Source: Akkermansia muciniphila (GTDB lineage: Bacteria > Verrucomicrobiota > Verrucomicrobiia > Verrucomicrobiales > Akkermansiaceae). Taken from it: a DNA stretch of 9,611 nt. The notes below the pieces were generated by a model that saw only the letters and a program-made list of their open reading frames with translations, made no database searches and was not told where the DNA came from. Below are positions 1 through 6,123 of this stretch, one piece after another. Numbering within the stretch: position 1 is the stretch's first letter; each line of letters begins with the position of its first letter. The DNA lies in assembly GCA_945870545.1 (NCBI GenBank), contig CAMBTF010000040.1:1-9611 (forward strand), written 5' to 3'. A program made the translations under genes and the position numbers.

Positions 1-87
1 TGGAAGAGAAGAGATGGGAAAGGTAGTAAGAGATATATACCCGGGAAGATCAGGACAGGGAGACGGGGGAATCATATCTTCAAAATT

Positions 88-118
88 CACGTCCATCTGC
101 GTTTATCTGCGGTTAATT
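88..118. repeat. Short dispersed-repeat-like element with two 10-bp units
   Basis: In the non-coding leader before the kinase gene, two nearly identical 10-bp units lie head to tail: ATCTGCGTTT (95-104) and ATCTGCGGTT (105-114), framed by CACGTCC on the left and AATTC on the right. From memory, sequences built on 'atctgcgtt(t/c)atctgcggtt' recur between genes in many Planctomycetes, Verrucomicrobia and other environmental genomes. I cannot search for copies here, so membership in a dispersed family is inference. The rest of 1-193 holds no recognisable gene, promoter or terminator; its first 35 bases are purine-rich. Confidence 0.45.
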
Positions 119-193
119 CTCTTACATATTGCGAAACCGGCTAGCCCACAAAATTTCCCCCCGTTCTCTCTGGCGCTGGATCAAAACCGTGAT

Positions 194-1165
194 ATGACAG
201 CGCCGCCCATGTCCACAGAAGCCATTCTCTCCACCGCCCGGCAATATCTTGAGGTCGATCCCACCACGCCGATCACCATGGTTCCGATCAAGCGCGGGGC
301 TTCCGGGCGCACCATCGCGCGGGTGAAAACCCCGGTGCACGACGATTTCATCGGCATCCACTGGACGGACGAGCGCGAGGACAACGCCCAGTTCGTGCCG
401 GTGGCGGAGTTTCTGAAAAAAGCTCGCTTCAACGTGCCGGCCATCCTTTACGACCGCTCGCAGCACAACGTCGCCCTCGTTGAGGATCTCGGGGACACGG
501 ATCTGCTCTCTCTCAAGGACAAGCCCTTCAAGCAACGCCTGCCGTTCTACCGCTCCGCCCTAGAACAGATCGACCGCTTGTTCTACGCGAAAGTGCCGAA
601 GGATTTCGAACTCATGCCGCCCTTCGACGCCGCGCTCTACCGCTGGGAGCAACGGTATTTCTTCGACCACTTCGTGGAGGACTTCCTGAAAATGAGTCCG
701 GTCGCGCTGGAAAAAAACGAGGCCTTCGAGGATATGGCGGAGGGTCTGGGAGCGACGCACAAGCACCTCGTCCACCGCGATTTCCAATCACAGAACCTCC
801 TCATCAAGGACGACAAGGTATTCATGATCGACTTCCAAGGCCTGCGCCGCGGACGGCAGGAATACGATCTCGCGTCGCTCATTTTTGATCCCTACATGGA
901 TCACTCAGAGGAAGAGCGGGATGCCCTGTTAGATCTTTGGGAGGAAATTTCCGATGAACGCCCGGAGCAAACGCTGTTCCACCAATGCGCCGCCCAACGC
1001 CTCATGCAGGCGCTCGGCGCGTTCGCCAACATTCTGGAAAACCGCGGTGACAATTGGTATCGCCAGCACATCCCCGTCGCGGCGAAGTCCCTGCGCTTCG
1101 TGACCGAAGGCACCGCCATCGGCGAGGCGCTCGAACCCTCCCTGGCAAGATGCCTACAAGCCTGA
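194..1165 (+). CDS. AmgK-like phosphotransferase (APH fold, COG3178-type sugar kinase)
   Basis: A cytoplasmic small-molecule kinase of 323 aa with the aminoglycoside-phosphotransferase fold. Visible motifs are a glycine-containing nucleotide loop GASGR (residues 35-39), an ENAQFVPVAEFL helix (62-73) followed by the VPAILYD strand, the linker VEDLGDTDLL (96-105), the catalytic loop VHRDFQSQN with catalytic D196 and metal ligand N201, the magnesium-binding DFQ with D213, and YDLASLIFDPY (224-234). This set matches the COG3178 family that includes AmgK, the kinase that makes MurNAc/GlcNAc 1-phosphate in the peptidoglycan recycling bypass; true substrate unknown. A partner nucleotidyltransferase (MurU-like) is often adjacent but would lie outside the window. 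The frame stays open upstream to position 14, but family length and loss of similarity favour the ATG at 194, with 209 as an alternative. Neither has a good Shine-Dalgarno. A drug-resistance role is unlikely. It converges on the GNAT gene with a 3-nt gap. Confidence 0.85.
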   Translation: MTAPPMSTEAILSTARQYLEVDPTTPITMVPIKRGASGRTIARVKTPVHDDFIGIHWTDEREDNAQFVPVAEFLKKARFNVPAILYDRSQHNVALVEDLGDTDLLSLKDKPFKQRLPFYRSALEQIDRLFYAKVPKDFELMPPFDAALYRWEQRYFFDHFVEDFLKMSPVALEKNEAFEDMAEGLGATHKHLVHRDFQSQNLLIKDDKVFMIDFQGLRRGRQEYDLASLIFDPYMDHSEEERDALLDLWEEISDERPEQTLFHQCAAQRLMQALGAFANILENRGDNWYRQHIPVAAKSLRFVTEGTAIGEALEPSLARCLQA

Positions 1166-1168
1166 CGC

Positions 1169-1675
1169 TTACTCGATGAGACGCCGCATCGGGATCATGT
1201 TGGAATACTGAAAACCCTGCTTGCGGAAAAACTCCTGGCTCTCCGCGCTGATCTTGTCCGTCAGCAAGGTGATGCGGAGGAAGCGCTTTTTCTTCGCGAA
1301 CTCGATCACGTGATCCACCAGCATCGTGCCGTAACCCTGGCCACGGTGAAGGGGATGGATCACCACATCCTCCATCAGAATCACGAAACCGCCGCGCGCG
1401 GTTGAGATGGTGAAAAGCATGTTCACCATGCCGAAAATCCTGTCTTCGTTGCGCACCACGACGATGCGCCCGCGGCTGGGTTGCTCGAGGATCAACCGCA
1501 GCCCCCGCTCCTGCACTTCACGATCCGGCATGAAGTCCCCGGATCTTGAGAAAAGATCCATGACCAGCTCGGTCAGCGCGGGTAGATCATCCAGAGTCGC
1601 CATCTCCACTCTTTGCTTATCGGCAACGGTCTGACCGCCTTCTTGCGCACGCATTTCCGGTTTCGCCTTGTCCAT
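1169..1675 (-). CDS. GNAT family N-acetyltransferase
   Basis: A 168-aa cytoplasmic acetyltransferase of the GNAT fold that transfers acetyl from acetyl-CoA to an unknown amine. The first strand and helix read QRVEMATLDDLPALTELV (21-38). Motif A, the CoA pyrophosphate-binding loop, is VVIHPLHRGQGYG (104-116) with the R/Q-x-x-G-x-G pattern as RGQGYG, followed by the helix TMLVDHVIEFAKKK. The last core element is the motif-B-like SQEFFRKQGF (146-155). An ATG at 1603 has a good purine-rich sequence just upstream but would remove strand 1, so a start at 1675 or 1654 is more likely. The first 20 residues are polar and probably unstructured. It is last in the minus-strand run, 100 bp after the flavoprotein gene, and its leader holds a perfect palindrome that could be an operator. 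No terminator hairpin is visible between it and the convergent kinase gene. Confidence 0.88.
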   Translation of the reverse strand: MDKAKPEMRAQEGGQTVADKQRVEMATLDDLPALTELVMDLFSRSGDFMPDREVQERGLRLILEQPSRGRIVVVRNEDRIFGMVNMLFTISTARGGFVILMEDVVIHPLHRGQGYGTMLVDHVIEFAKKKRFLRITLLTDKISAESQEFFRKQGFQYSNMIPMRRLIE

Positions 1676-1685
1676 GCGACGACTG

Positions 1686-1709
1686 TGTATTTTCCGGCCG
1701 GAAAATACA
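1686..1709. promoter_or_regulatory. Perfect 24-bp palindrome in the GNAT leader (candidate operator or hairpin)
   Basis: Positions 1686-1697 read TGTATTTTCCGG and 1698-1709 are their exact reverse complement, so the 24 bases form a perfect two-fold symmetric site. The right edge (seen from the minus-strand gene) lies 10 nt upstream of the GNAT start codon. With a GGCC loop it could also fold as a 10-bp hairpin in RNA. No T-run follows on the minus strand, so it is not an intrinsic terminator for the flavoprotein transcript. The symmetry and position suit a dimeric repressor site or a translation-control hairpin; both are inference. Confidence 0.55.
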
Positions 1710-1714
1710 GGATT

Positions 1715-1725
1715 TTTCCCGGAAA
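1715..1725. promoter_or_regulatory. Second, smaller inverted repeat of the same type
   Basis: TTTCC, a central C, then GGAAA forms an 11-bp odd palindrome sharing the TTTCC/GGAAA half-sites of the 24-bp palindrome. The two centres (about 1697.5 and 1720) are about 22.5 bp apart, close to two helical turns, which would put two bound dimers on the same face of DNA. Alone it is short enough to arise by chance. Confidence 0.3.
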
Positions 1726-1775
1726 CTTCATGTTGGCCGGGGAAGATTTTGACTGCGTCGGAAGGATCGCCGCAC

Positions 1776-2903
1776 TCAAAAGCTTGCAGCGGCTTTGCCC
1801 GCGCGGGTGCCTGTTGCGAAGGCGGCTTGCAGGAGGTATCCGCCGGTGGGCGCGTCCCAATCGATCATCTCGCCGCAGACGAAGACTCCCGGGAATTTGC
1901 GGAGCATCAGGTTTTCATCGAGCTCATCCCAGCGGATGCCTCCCGCTGATGAAATCGCTTCCGCGAGGGGTCGCGGACGGAGCAGCGGGAGGCGGAAAGC
2001 CTTCGCGGCTTTGGCAAGTTGCGCCGGATCTTCGATCCGTGACGCGGAGAGGAGCGCGGCGGCGGGCTTGCTGAGCTTCCAGAATTTGATCGGCTTGGCG
2101 GCGAGTTCCTCGGCGGAAAAGGTCGGTTTGAAATCGATCTCGATCAACGGCTCGGGCATTTTCCTAAGCTCGCCGCCGAGGGCGTAGATCGCGCCGCCTT
2201 CGAGACCGTAGCGCGTAAACAACAACTCGCCCGCCACACTTTTCGCACCCGCGCGGACATGGATGTTTTTGATCGGCAAGCCTTCGGCGGCGGCGAGCAC
2301 CTCGGGTGGCCATTCGCACTCCCAGCCGCAGTTCGAGGAAACGAGCGGCTCGCAGCCGATGCCGAGTTCATGAAATTTTTCCACCCACCCGCCGTCCGAG
2401 CCGGTCTTCGGCCACGAGCCACCGCCGAGCGCGAATACGATAGCTTTCGCGCGGACTTCCGTGCCGTCGGCGAAACGCAATGTGTTTCCCGGCAGCAGAT
2501 CCTGCCACAGGTGTTTCGGACGAATCTCCACACCCATTTCCCGCAGCCGCGCCAGCCACGCACGCAGCACTGGCGCACCTTTGAGCGCCTTCGGATACAC
2601 CCGACCCGAGCTCGCCTCGAAGGTCTCCAGCCCGAGCCCGTGGCACCACTCGCGCAGATCTTGGTTAGAAAAATCCCGCAGCAAACACTCCCAATCCCTT
2701 TCTCCTACGTAGTTTGAAACGAACGTTTCCAACGAACCGCCATGCGTCAGGTTCAGTCCACCCTTTCCCGCCACGAGAAATTTCCTCCCCACTGAAGGCT
2801 TACCATCGAACACGGCCACCTTCCGTCCCATGCCCGCCGCGACCTCGGCGGCGCGGAGTCCCGCCGGCCCGCCCCCGATCACGGCGATATCGATCGTTTC
2901 CAT
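1776..2903 (-). CDS. FAD-dependent oxidoreductase, PP_4765/HI0933-like family
   Basis: A 375-aa flavoprotein of the HI0933-like (COG2081) group, best fitting the shorter PP_4765-type subgroup, often named aminoacetone oxidase family; the physiological substrate is not established. The N-terminal Rossmann motif is IAVIGGGPAG (6-15), followed by the family hallmark GRKFLVAGKGGLNLTH (39-54) where the other subgroup has GRKxLxSGxGRCNxTN. Further signatures are ALGGGSWPKTGSDG (159-172) and the C-terminal FAD-contact block CGEMIDWDAPTGGYLL (343-358), then an ATG-like tail FATG. Length is normal. There is no signal peptide, so it is cytoplasmic. Its ATG directly follows the kdsD stop codon with no spacer and no strong Shine-Dalgarno, which points to cotranscription and probably translational coupling. 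Confidence 0.9.
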   Translation of the reverse strand: METIDIAVIGGGPAGLRAAEVAAGMGRKVAVFDGKPSVGRKFLVAGKGGLNLTHGGSLETFVSNYVGERDWECLLRDFSNQDLREWCHGLGLETFEASSGRVYPKALKGAPVLRAWLARLREMGVEIRPKHLWQDLLPGNTLRFADGTEVRAKAIVFALGGGSWPKTGSDGGWVEKFHELGIGCEPLVSSNCGWECEWPPEVLAAAEGLPIKNIHVRAGAKSVAGELLFTRYGLEGGAIYALGGELRKMPEPLIEIDFKPTFSAEELAAKPIKFWKLSKPAAALLSASRIEDPAQLAKAAKAFRLPLLRPRPLAEAISSAGGIRWDELDENLMLRKFPGVFVCGEMIDWDAPTGGYLLQAAFATGTRAGKAAASF

Positions 2904-3875
2904 TCAGACCAGCTTAAGCCGCGCAAGATCCTGCGCGTCGATGAGGCCCACCGGCCTGCCTTCCGAATCGATCACCACAATGTCGTCGATGCGTTTTTCG
3001 CCGACCTGTTTCACCGCCTCCACGGCCAGCGAATCGACGGTGAGGGAGATCGGGTTACTCGTCATCAGATCGGCCACTGGGAGCGCACCAAGTGAAGGGT
3101 TTTTCTCGTAGCCGCGGGCGAAATCGCCGTGGGTGAAAATCCCGGCGAGCTTGCCGTTTTCACCGAGGATCAGGCAGGCACCGGCGCGGCTGCGGTTCAT
3201 TTCCGCTACGGCGTCGATGACACGTGCGGAAACGGAAACGATGGGCATGGCGTTCTCGCGGCGCATCACATCGCCCACTTTCAGCAGCAACGCTCGTCCT
3301 AACGAACCGCCCGGGTGGTAGCGTGCGAAGTCGCTTTCGGTGAAACCGCGTGCCTCTAACAACACCATCGCGAGGGCGTCGCCCATCACCATCATCGCGG
3401 TGGAGGAAGAGGTCGGAGCGAGGTTCAGCGGGCAGGCCTCGCGGGTGACGGACGTGTCGAGCGTCACATCCGCGGCGCGGGAAAGCGAGGAATCGGTCTT
3501 GCCGCAGAGCGCGATTACTTTCACATCGAAGCTGCGCAGAAACGGCATTAGGCCCAGCAATTCCTCGGTCTCGCCGGAGTAGGAAAGCGCGAGCACCACA
3601 TCACCGTCGCAGAGAAGGCCGAGATCGCCGTGCAAGGCGTCCTGAGCATTGAGCACCACGGCGGTTGCGCCGGTGGAGTTCAGGGTGGCTGCGATTTTCT
3701 GGCCGACGTTGCCCGATTTCCCGACACCGACGATGACCACTTTCCCGCGCTCCTCCAGCGAGGTGCGGAGCAATTTCACGGCCTCTCCGAAACCCGGGCC
3801 TACGCGCGAGGCCATTTGCTGGAGGCTATCCGCTTCCATCCCGATCACTGCCCGCGCCCGCTCTTCAAAATCCAT
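2904..3875 (-). CDS. kdsD: Arabinose-5-phosphate isomerase, KpsF/GutQ/KdsD family
   Basis: Interconverts D-ribulose 5-phosphate and D-arabinose 5-phosphate, the first committed step towards Kdo for lipopolysaccharide; cytoplasmic. The 323-aa protein has a SIS domain (about 35-170) and two CBS domains (about 204-260 and 267-323). The SIS domain carries GVGKSG (50-55), HGDLG (82-86), SYSGETEE (98-105), EACPLNLAPTSSSTA (146-160) and the family signature HPGGSLGR (187-194). Compared with the E. coli enzyme (catalytic K59, E111, E152, H193), a constant offset of six gives K53, E105, E146 and H187, all present, so it should be active. It sits 27 nt downstream of the amylase gene and abuts the flavoprotein gene. 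No other Kdo genes (kdsA, kdsB, kdsC) are in the window. Confidence 0.95.
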   Translation of the reverse strand: MDFEERARAVIGMEADSLQQMASRVGPGFGEAVKLLRTSLEERGKVVIVGVGKSGNVGQKIAATLNSTGATAVVLNAQDALHGDLGLLCDGDVVLALSYSGETEELLGLMPFLRSFDVKVIALCGKTDSSLSRAADVTLDTSVTREACPLNLAPTSSSTAMMVMGDALAMVLLEARGFTESDFARYHPGGSLGRALLLKVGDVMRRENAMPIVSVSARVIDAVAEMNRSRAGACLILGENGKLAGIFTHGDFARGYEKNPSLGALPVADLMTSNPISLTVDSLAVEAVKQVGEKRIDDIVVIDSEGRPVGLIDAQDLARLKLV

Positions 3876-3902
3876 GACCGCCAGTTCAACCCGAGCCGGA
3901 CT

Positions 3903-5669
3903 TCATTTCAATGCGTAATACCGGACGCCCAAAGGCTCCAAATCCCCCGCCGCCAAGCCGATGACGGCGAGTTCGTGGGCGTTCGCAGTGAGCTTGTTGC
4001 GGCAACCCAGTTTCCCCTCAAAGGAAATCCCCACCGCTTTCCCCAGCCAATCCAACGCATCCTCCGGGATAACGACCCGCACCTCGGCGAGGGTCTCTGT
4101 CGGATGGAAATTCGCGAGGCAAAGAAACGCCTGACCGGAATGCGAATCGCGGCGCAGGAAGGCATAGAGCCAATGCCCGGACCAGGTCTCGCCGCCGGTG
4201 CGGCCGAAGGCGGGGTTCTGCTTGTTCGCGTGGTTCAGGCCGTAAAAATCCCCCGCGGTAAAAGCCGGTTCGCGCAGGATCGCGAGCAGTTCGCCATACC
4301 ATTTCCTCAGCGATTTTTGCGCAGGGGAAAGTTTCGCCCCGTCGCATTTCCCGCCGTTATACCATTTTTGGAACTCCGGCATGGCCGTGTAATCGAAAAT
4401 GGAAGTGCGCCCGTCATCGCCGCTGAAACCCTCCGCGCCGATAGCCGGTTCGCCGATTTCCTGACCCGAATAAAGCATGATCGCGGCGCGACTCATCCCG
4501 AACATCACCGCCGCCGCCGGTTTCCCCGCGCCCATGCCGACCCCGCCCCAATGCCGCGGATTGGCCACGCGCACCTCATCGTGATTCTCGATGTAGCGCA
4601 CGCAGTGATGGAAACGCTCGCCGCCGAAAGTCTCGCCGTCGATGTCGTTCGCCCATTTCCCGGATTCGTAAATCCCTTGCAGGATCTTGTAGGTGGGATG
4701 CTCGTAGGCTCCGTCGAATCCGGCTTTCAAGAGCTGATCCAACACATCCGCATCAGTCATTTTCGCAGGATCCCCATCATAGGCCTCGGCGATGAACAGC
4801 ACTTTCAGATCCCTCGACCGCGCTCGTTTCACCATCCAGCTCCAGAACTCCATCGGCACCATGTGCGCCATATCGCAGCGGAAACCGTCCGCGCCCATTT
4901 CTTGCCAGTAGGCGATGATCGCGTCCATCGTCCGCCAGGTGCGAGGCACGTCCTCCGATCCGGAAAGGTGAGATGTCCGGCGCCCTGTCGTGAAATCGTG
5001 GCCGTAGTTCAGCTTCACGGTTTCATACCATTCGTTGATCGTCGGCGACCACGTCACCGAGTTGTTTCCCGTAACGCGCCCGAACTCCGTCTCCGGGGAA
5101 AATAAACCGCCCGGCAGCTTCAGCGGCGGCCCGCCTCCGGGATGGGATTCATTGAGGTAGTAGAAGTGGTTGTCGCGGTCGAAAAAGACATCGCGCCGGT
5201 CACCCTCGCCGAAGGAAAGCTCCGGCCTCACGTCCGACGCGTAGCTGCGCGCCACATGGTTCGGCACGAAATCGATGATCGTCCGCAAACCGTGCCGACG
5301 GCACCGTTCTAACAGCTCGCGGAACTCCGGGATGCGGTTCCCCGGCTCCTCCGCATAGTCCGGGCAGACATCGAAGTAATCCCGGATCGCGTAAGGGCTG
5401 CCCGCCACGCCTTTCAGGATTTCCGGAGGATCCACCGGCCTTCCCGGATAATCCGTGCCGCTCGCCTGCTCCAAAACACCCGTCAGCCAGATATGGTTGA
5501 AACCCATCGCGCGGATCGCCGCGAGCGCCGCTTCATTGATGTCACGGAATTTCCCGCAGCCGTTTTCCGCCAGTGTGCCGCCGGGCTTGCGATTCAAATT
5601 CGTGTTCCCGAAGGTCCGCACCAGCAACTGGTAAATCACCGGCCTTTCGGCGCTATCCGGCTCACTCAT
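3903..5669 (-). CDS. Alpha-amylase family glycoside hydrolase (GH13)
   Basis: A 588-aa enzyme acting on alpha-glucosidic bonds, exact specificity unknown. Numbered from the ATG at 5669, the four GH13 regions are all there: region I DFVPNH (133-138), region II GFRCDMAHM with R264 and nucleophile D266, region III FIAEAYD with acid/base E295, and region IV ENHDE with H363 and D364. SGQEIGEP follows. About 90 C-terminal residues form the beta-rich domain C. There is no signal peptide, so it probably works in the cytoplasm on glycogen or maltodextrin. The frame is open up to an ATG at 5714, which has a purine-rich GGAAAG upstream and would add 15 residues. I prefer 5669 because it overlaps the stop of the upstream membrane-protein gene as ATGAGTGA, a classic coupling arrangement, and the extra residues look unrelated to the fold. 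A transglycosylase or trehalose-type activity remains possible. Confidence 0.9.
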   Translation of the reverse strand: MSEPDSAERPVIYQLLVRTFGNTNLNRKPGGTLAENGCGKFRDINEAALAAIRAMGFNHIWLTGVLEQASGTDYPGRPVDPPEILKGVAGSPYAIRDYFDVCPDYAEEPGNRIPEFRELLERCRRHGLRTIIDFVPNHVARSYASDVRPELSFGEGDRRDVFFDRDNHFYYLNESHPGGGPPLKLPGGLFSPETEFGRVTGNNSVTWSPTINEWYETVKLNYGHDFTTGRRTSHLSGSEDVPRTWRTMDAIIAYWQEMGADGFRCDMAHMVPMEFWSWMVKRARSRDLKVLFIAEAYDGDPAKMTDADVLDQLLKAGFDGAYEHPTYKILQGIYESGKWANDIDGETFGGERFHHCVRYIENHDEVRVANPRHWGGVGMGAGKPAAAVMFGMSRAAIMLYSGQEIGEPAIGAEGFSGDDGRTSIFDYTAMPEFQKWYNGGKCDGAKLSPAQKSLRKWYGELLAILREPAFTAGDFYGLNHANKQNPAFGRTGGETWSGHWLYAFLRRDSHSGQAFLCLANFHPTETLAEVRVVIPEDALDWLGKAVGISFEGKLGCRNKLTANAHELAVIGLAAGDLEPLGVRYYALK

Positions 5670-5985
5670 CGCCGGATTTCTTATGTTGCGCCAAAATTTC
5701 GGCGAATCTCTCATCGCTCTTTCCGCGTTCTTCCCGCATGACCGCCAGCACGTCGTAAAGCGTGAAAATCACCAACACACATGCCAAGAAGAAACAAAAC
5801 GCCCACCAGAGCAAGAACATCAGGGCGTTCTTGGAAAGCAATCCATCGACCACCCAAAGCCCCACCGCCATCCACGCCACTGTCAGCAACAGCCACCGCC
5901 CCAGCCACTTCCGCCGCTGGCCGCGATCATGCAGAATCGCCTTCGCCAACGCCTTGCTGAGTTCCCAATCTCCCGCACTTCCCAT
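5662..5985 (-). CDS. Small two-helix membrane protein, unknown function
   Basis: A 107-aa protein I do not recognise. Residues 1-30 are polar and rich in basic residues (RGQRRKW at 21-27). Two hydrophobic segments follow, about 31-50 (WLLLTVAWMAVGLWVVDGLL) and about 54-77 (beginning ALMFLLWWAFCFF). A short charged tail follows (AVMREERGKSDERFAEIL, then KKSGDE). Both ends would lie on the same, probably cytoplasmic, side. The frame extends upstream to 6117, but the ATG at 5985 has a strong Shine-Dalgarno at 5993-6000 and the upstream part lacks protein-like character. Hydrophobic segments in this frame, the ribosome site and an 8-nt overlap with the amylase start make it a real gene. It heads the minus-strand run. 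Its link to the amylase may be only positional. Confidence 0.75.
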   Translation of the reverse strand: MGSAGDWELSKALAKAILHDRGQRRKWLGRWLLLTVAWMAVGLWVVDGLLSKNALMFLLWWAFCFFLACVLVIFTLYDVLAVMREERGKSDERFAEILAQHKKSGDE

Positions 5986-6123
5986 GCGGACATCCTCCCT
6001 ATTCCCTCCGGTTTCTCCAAGCGGGAAATTCCTCCTCCATGGAAGTTTTGCTTCCCGAACCTTGCCTCCCTGCGAAATGTTTTGCGGTATCCAAAAGTAT
6101 CGTAAAAGTAACCGCACCGCCCC
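5986..6123. promoter_or_regulatory. Divergent intergenic region between the minus-strand run and the haem-protein gene
   Basis: These 138 bp must hold the start signals for both directions. I cannot identify convincing -35/-10 pairs on either strand. An inverted repeat TGCGGT (6083-6088) / ACCGCA (6111-6116), separated by 22 nt of A/T-richer sequence, lies just upstream of the haem-protein start. A small hairpin GGAAG/CTTCC lies near 6041-6055. Either could be chance. The haem-protein ATG has no Shine-Dalgarno. Confidence 0.4.
5993..6000 (-). promoter_or_regulatory. Strong ribosome binding site for the membrane-protein gene
   Basis: On the minus strand the sequence reads AGGGAGGA, 7 nt before the ATG at 5985. 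It is the clearest Shine-Dalgarno in the window; most other genes here lack one. It decides the start of the small membrane protein against the longer open frame. Confidence 0.7.

Noticed and set aside
14..193. N-terminal extension of the kinase gene to the ATG at 14
   Set aside because: The extra 60 residues include the repeat-like element and do not resemble the family; starting at 194 gives the usual length.
194..1165. Antibiotic resistance aminoglycoside kinase
   Set aside because: Only the general kinase fold is shared; the DFQ metal motif and YDLASLIFDPY block fit the COG3178 sugar-kinase group.
1686..1709. Palindrome as an intrinsic terminator for the flavoprotein transcript
   Set aside because: No U-run follows it in the minus-strand direction; a short T-run exists only on the plus-strand side, where no gene ends nearby.
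1573..1731. Possible leader peptide starting at the ATG at 1731 on the minus strand (MKFPGKILYFPAGK...)
   Set aside because: Its FPGK/FPAGK repetition simply reflects the palindromes in the DNA. There is no ribosome site, and the frame runs into GNAT coding sequence in the wrong phase.
3630..5105. 491-codon open frame on the plus strand across kdsD and the amylase gene
   Set aside because: It spans two clearly real minus-strand genes with intact catalytic motifs, and its own translation is His/Arg/Pro-rich and has no recognisable domain.
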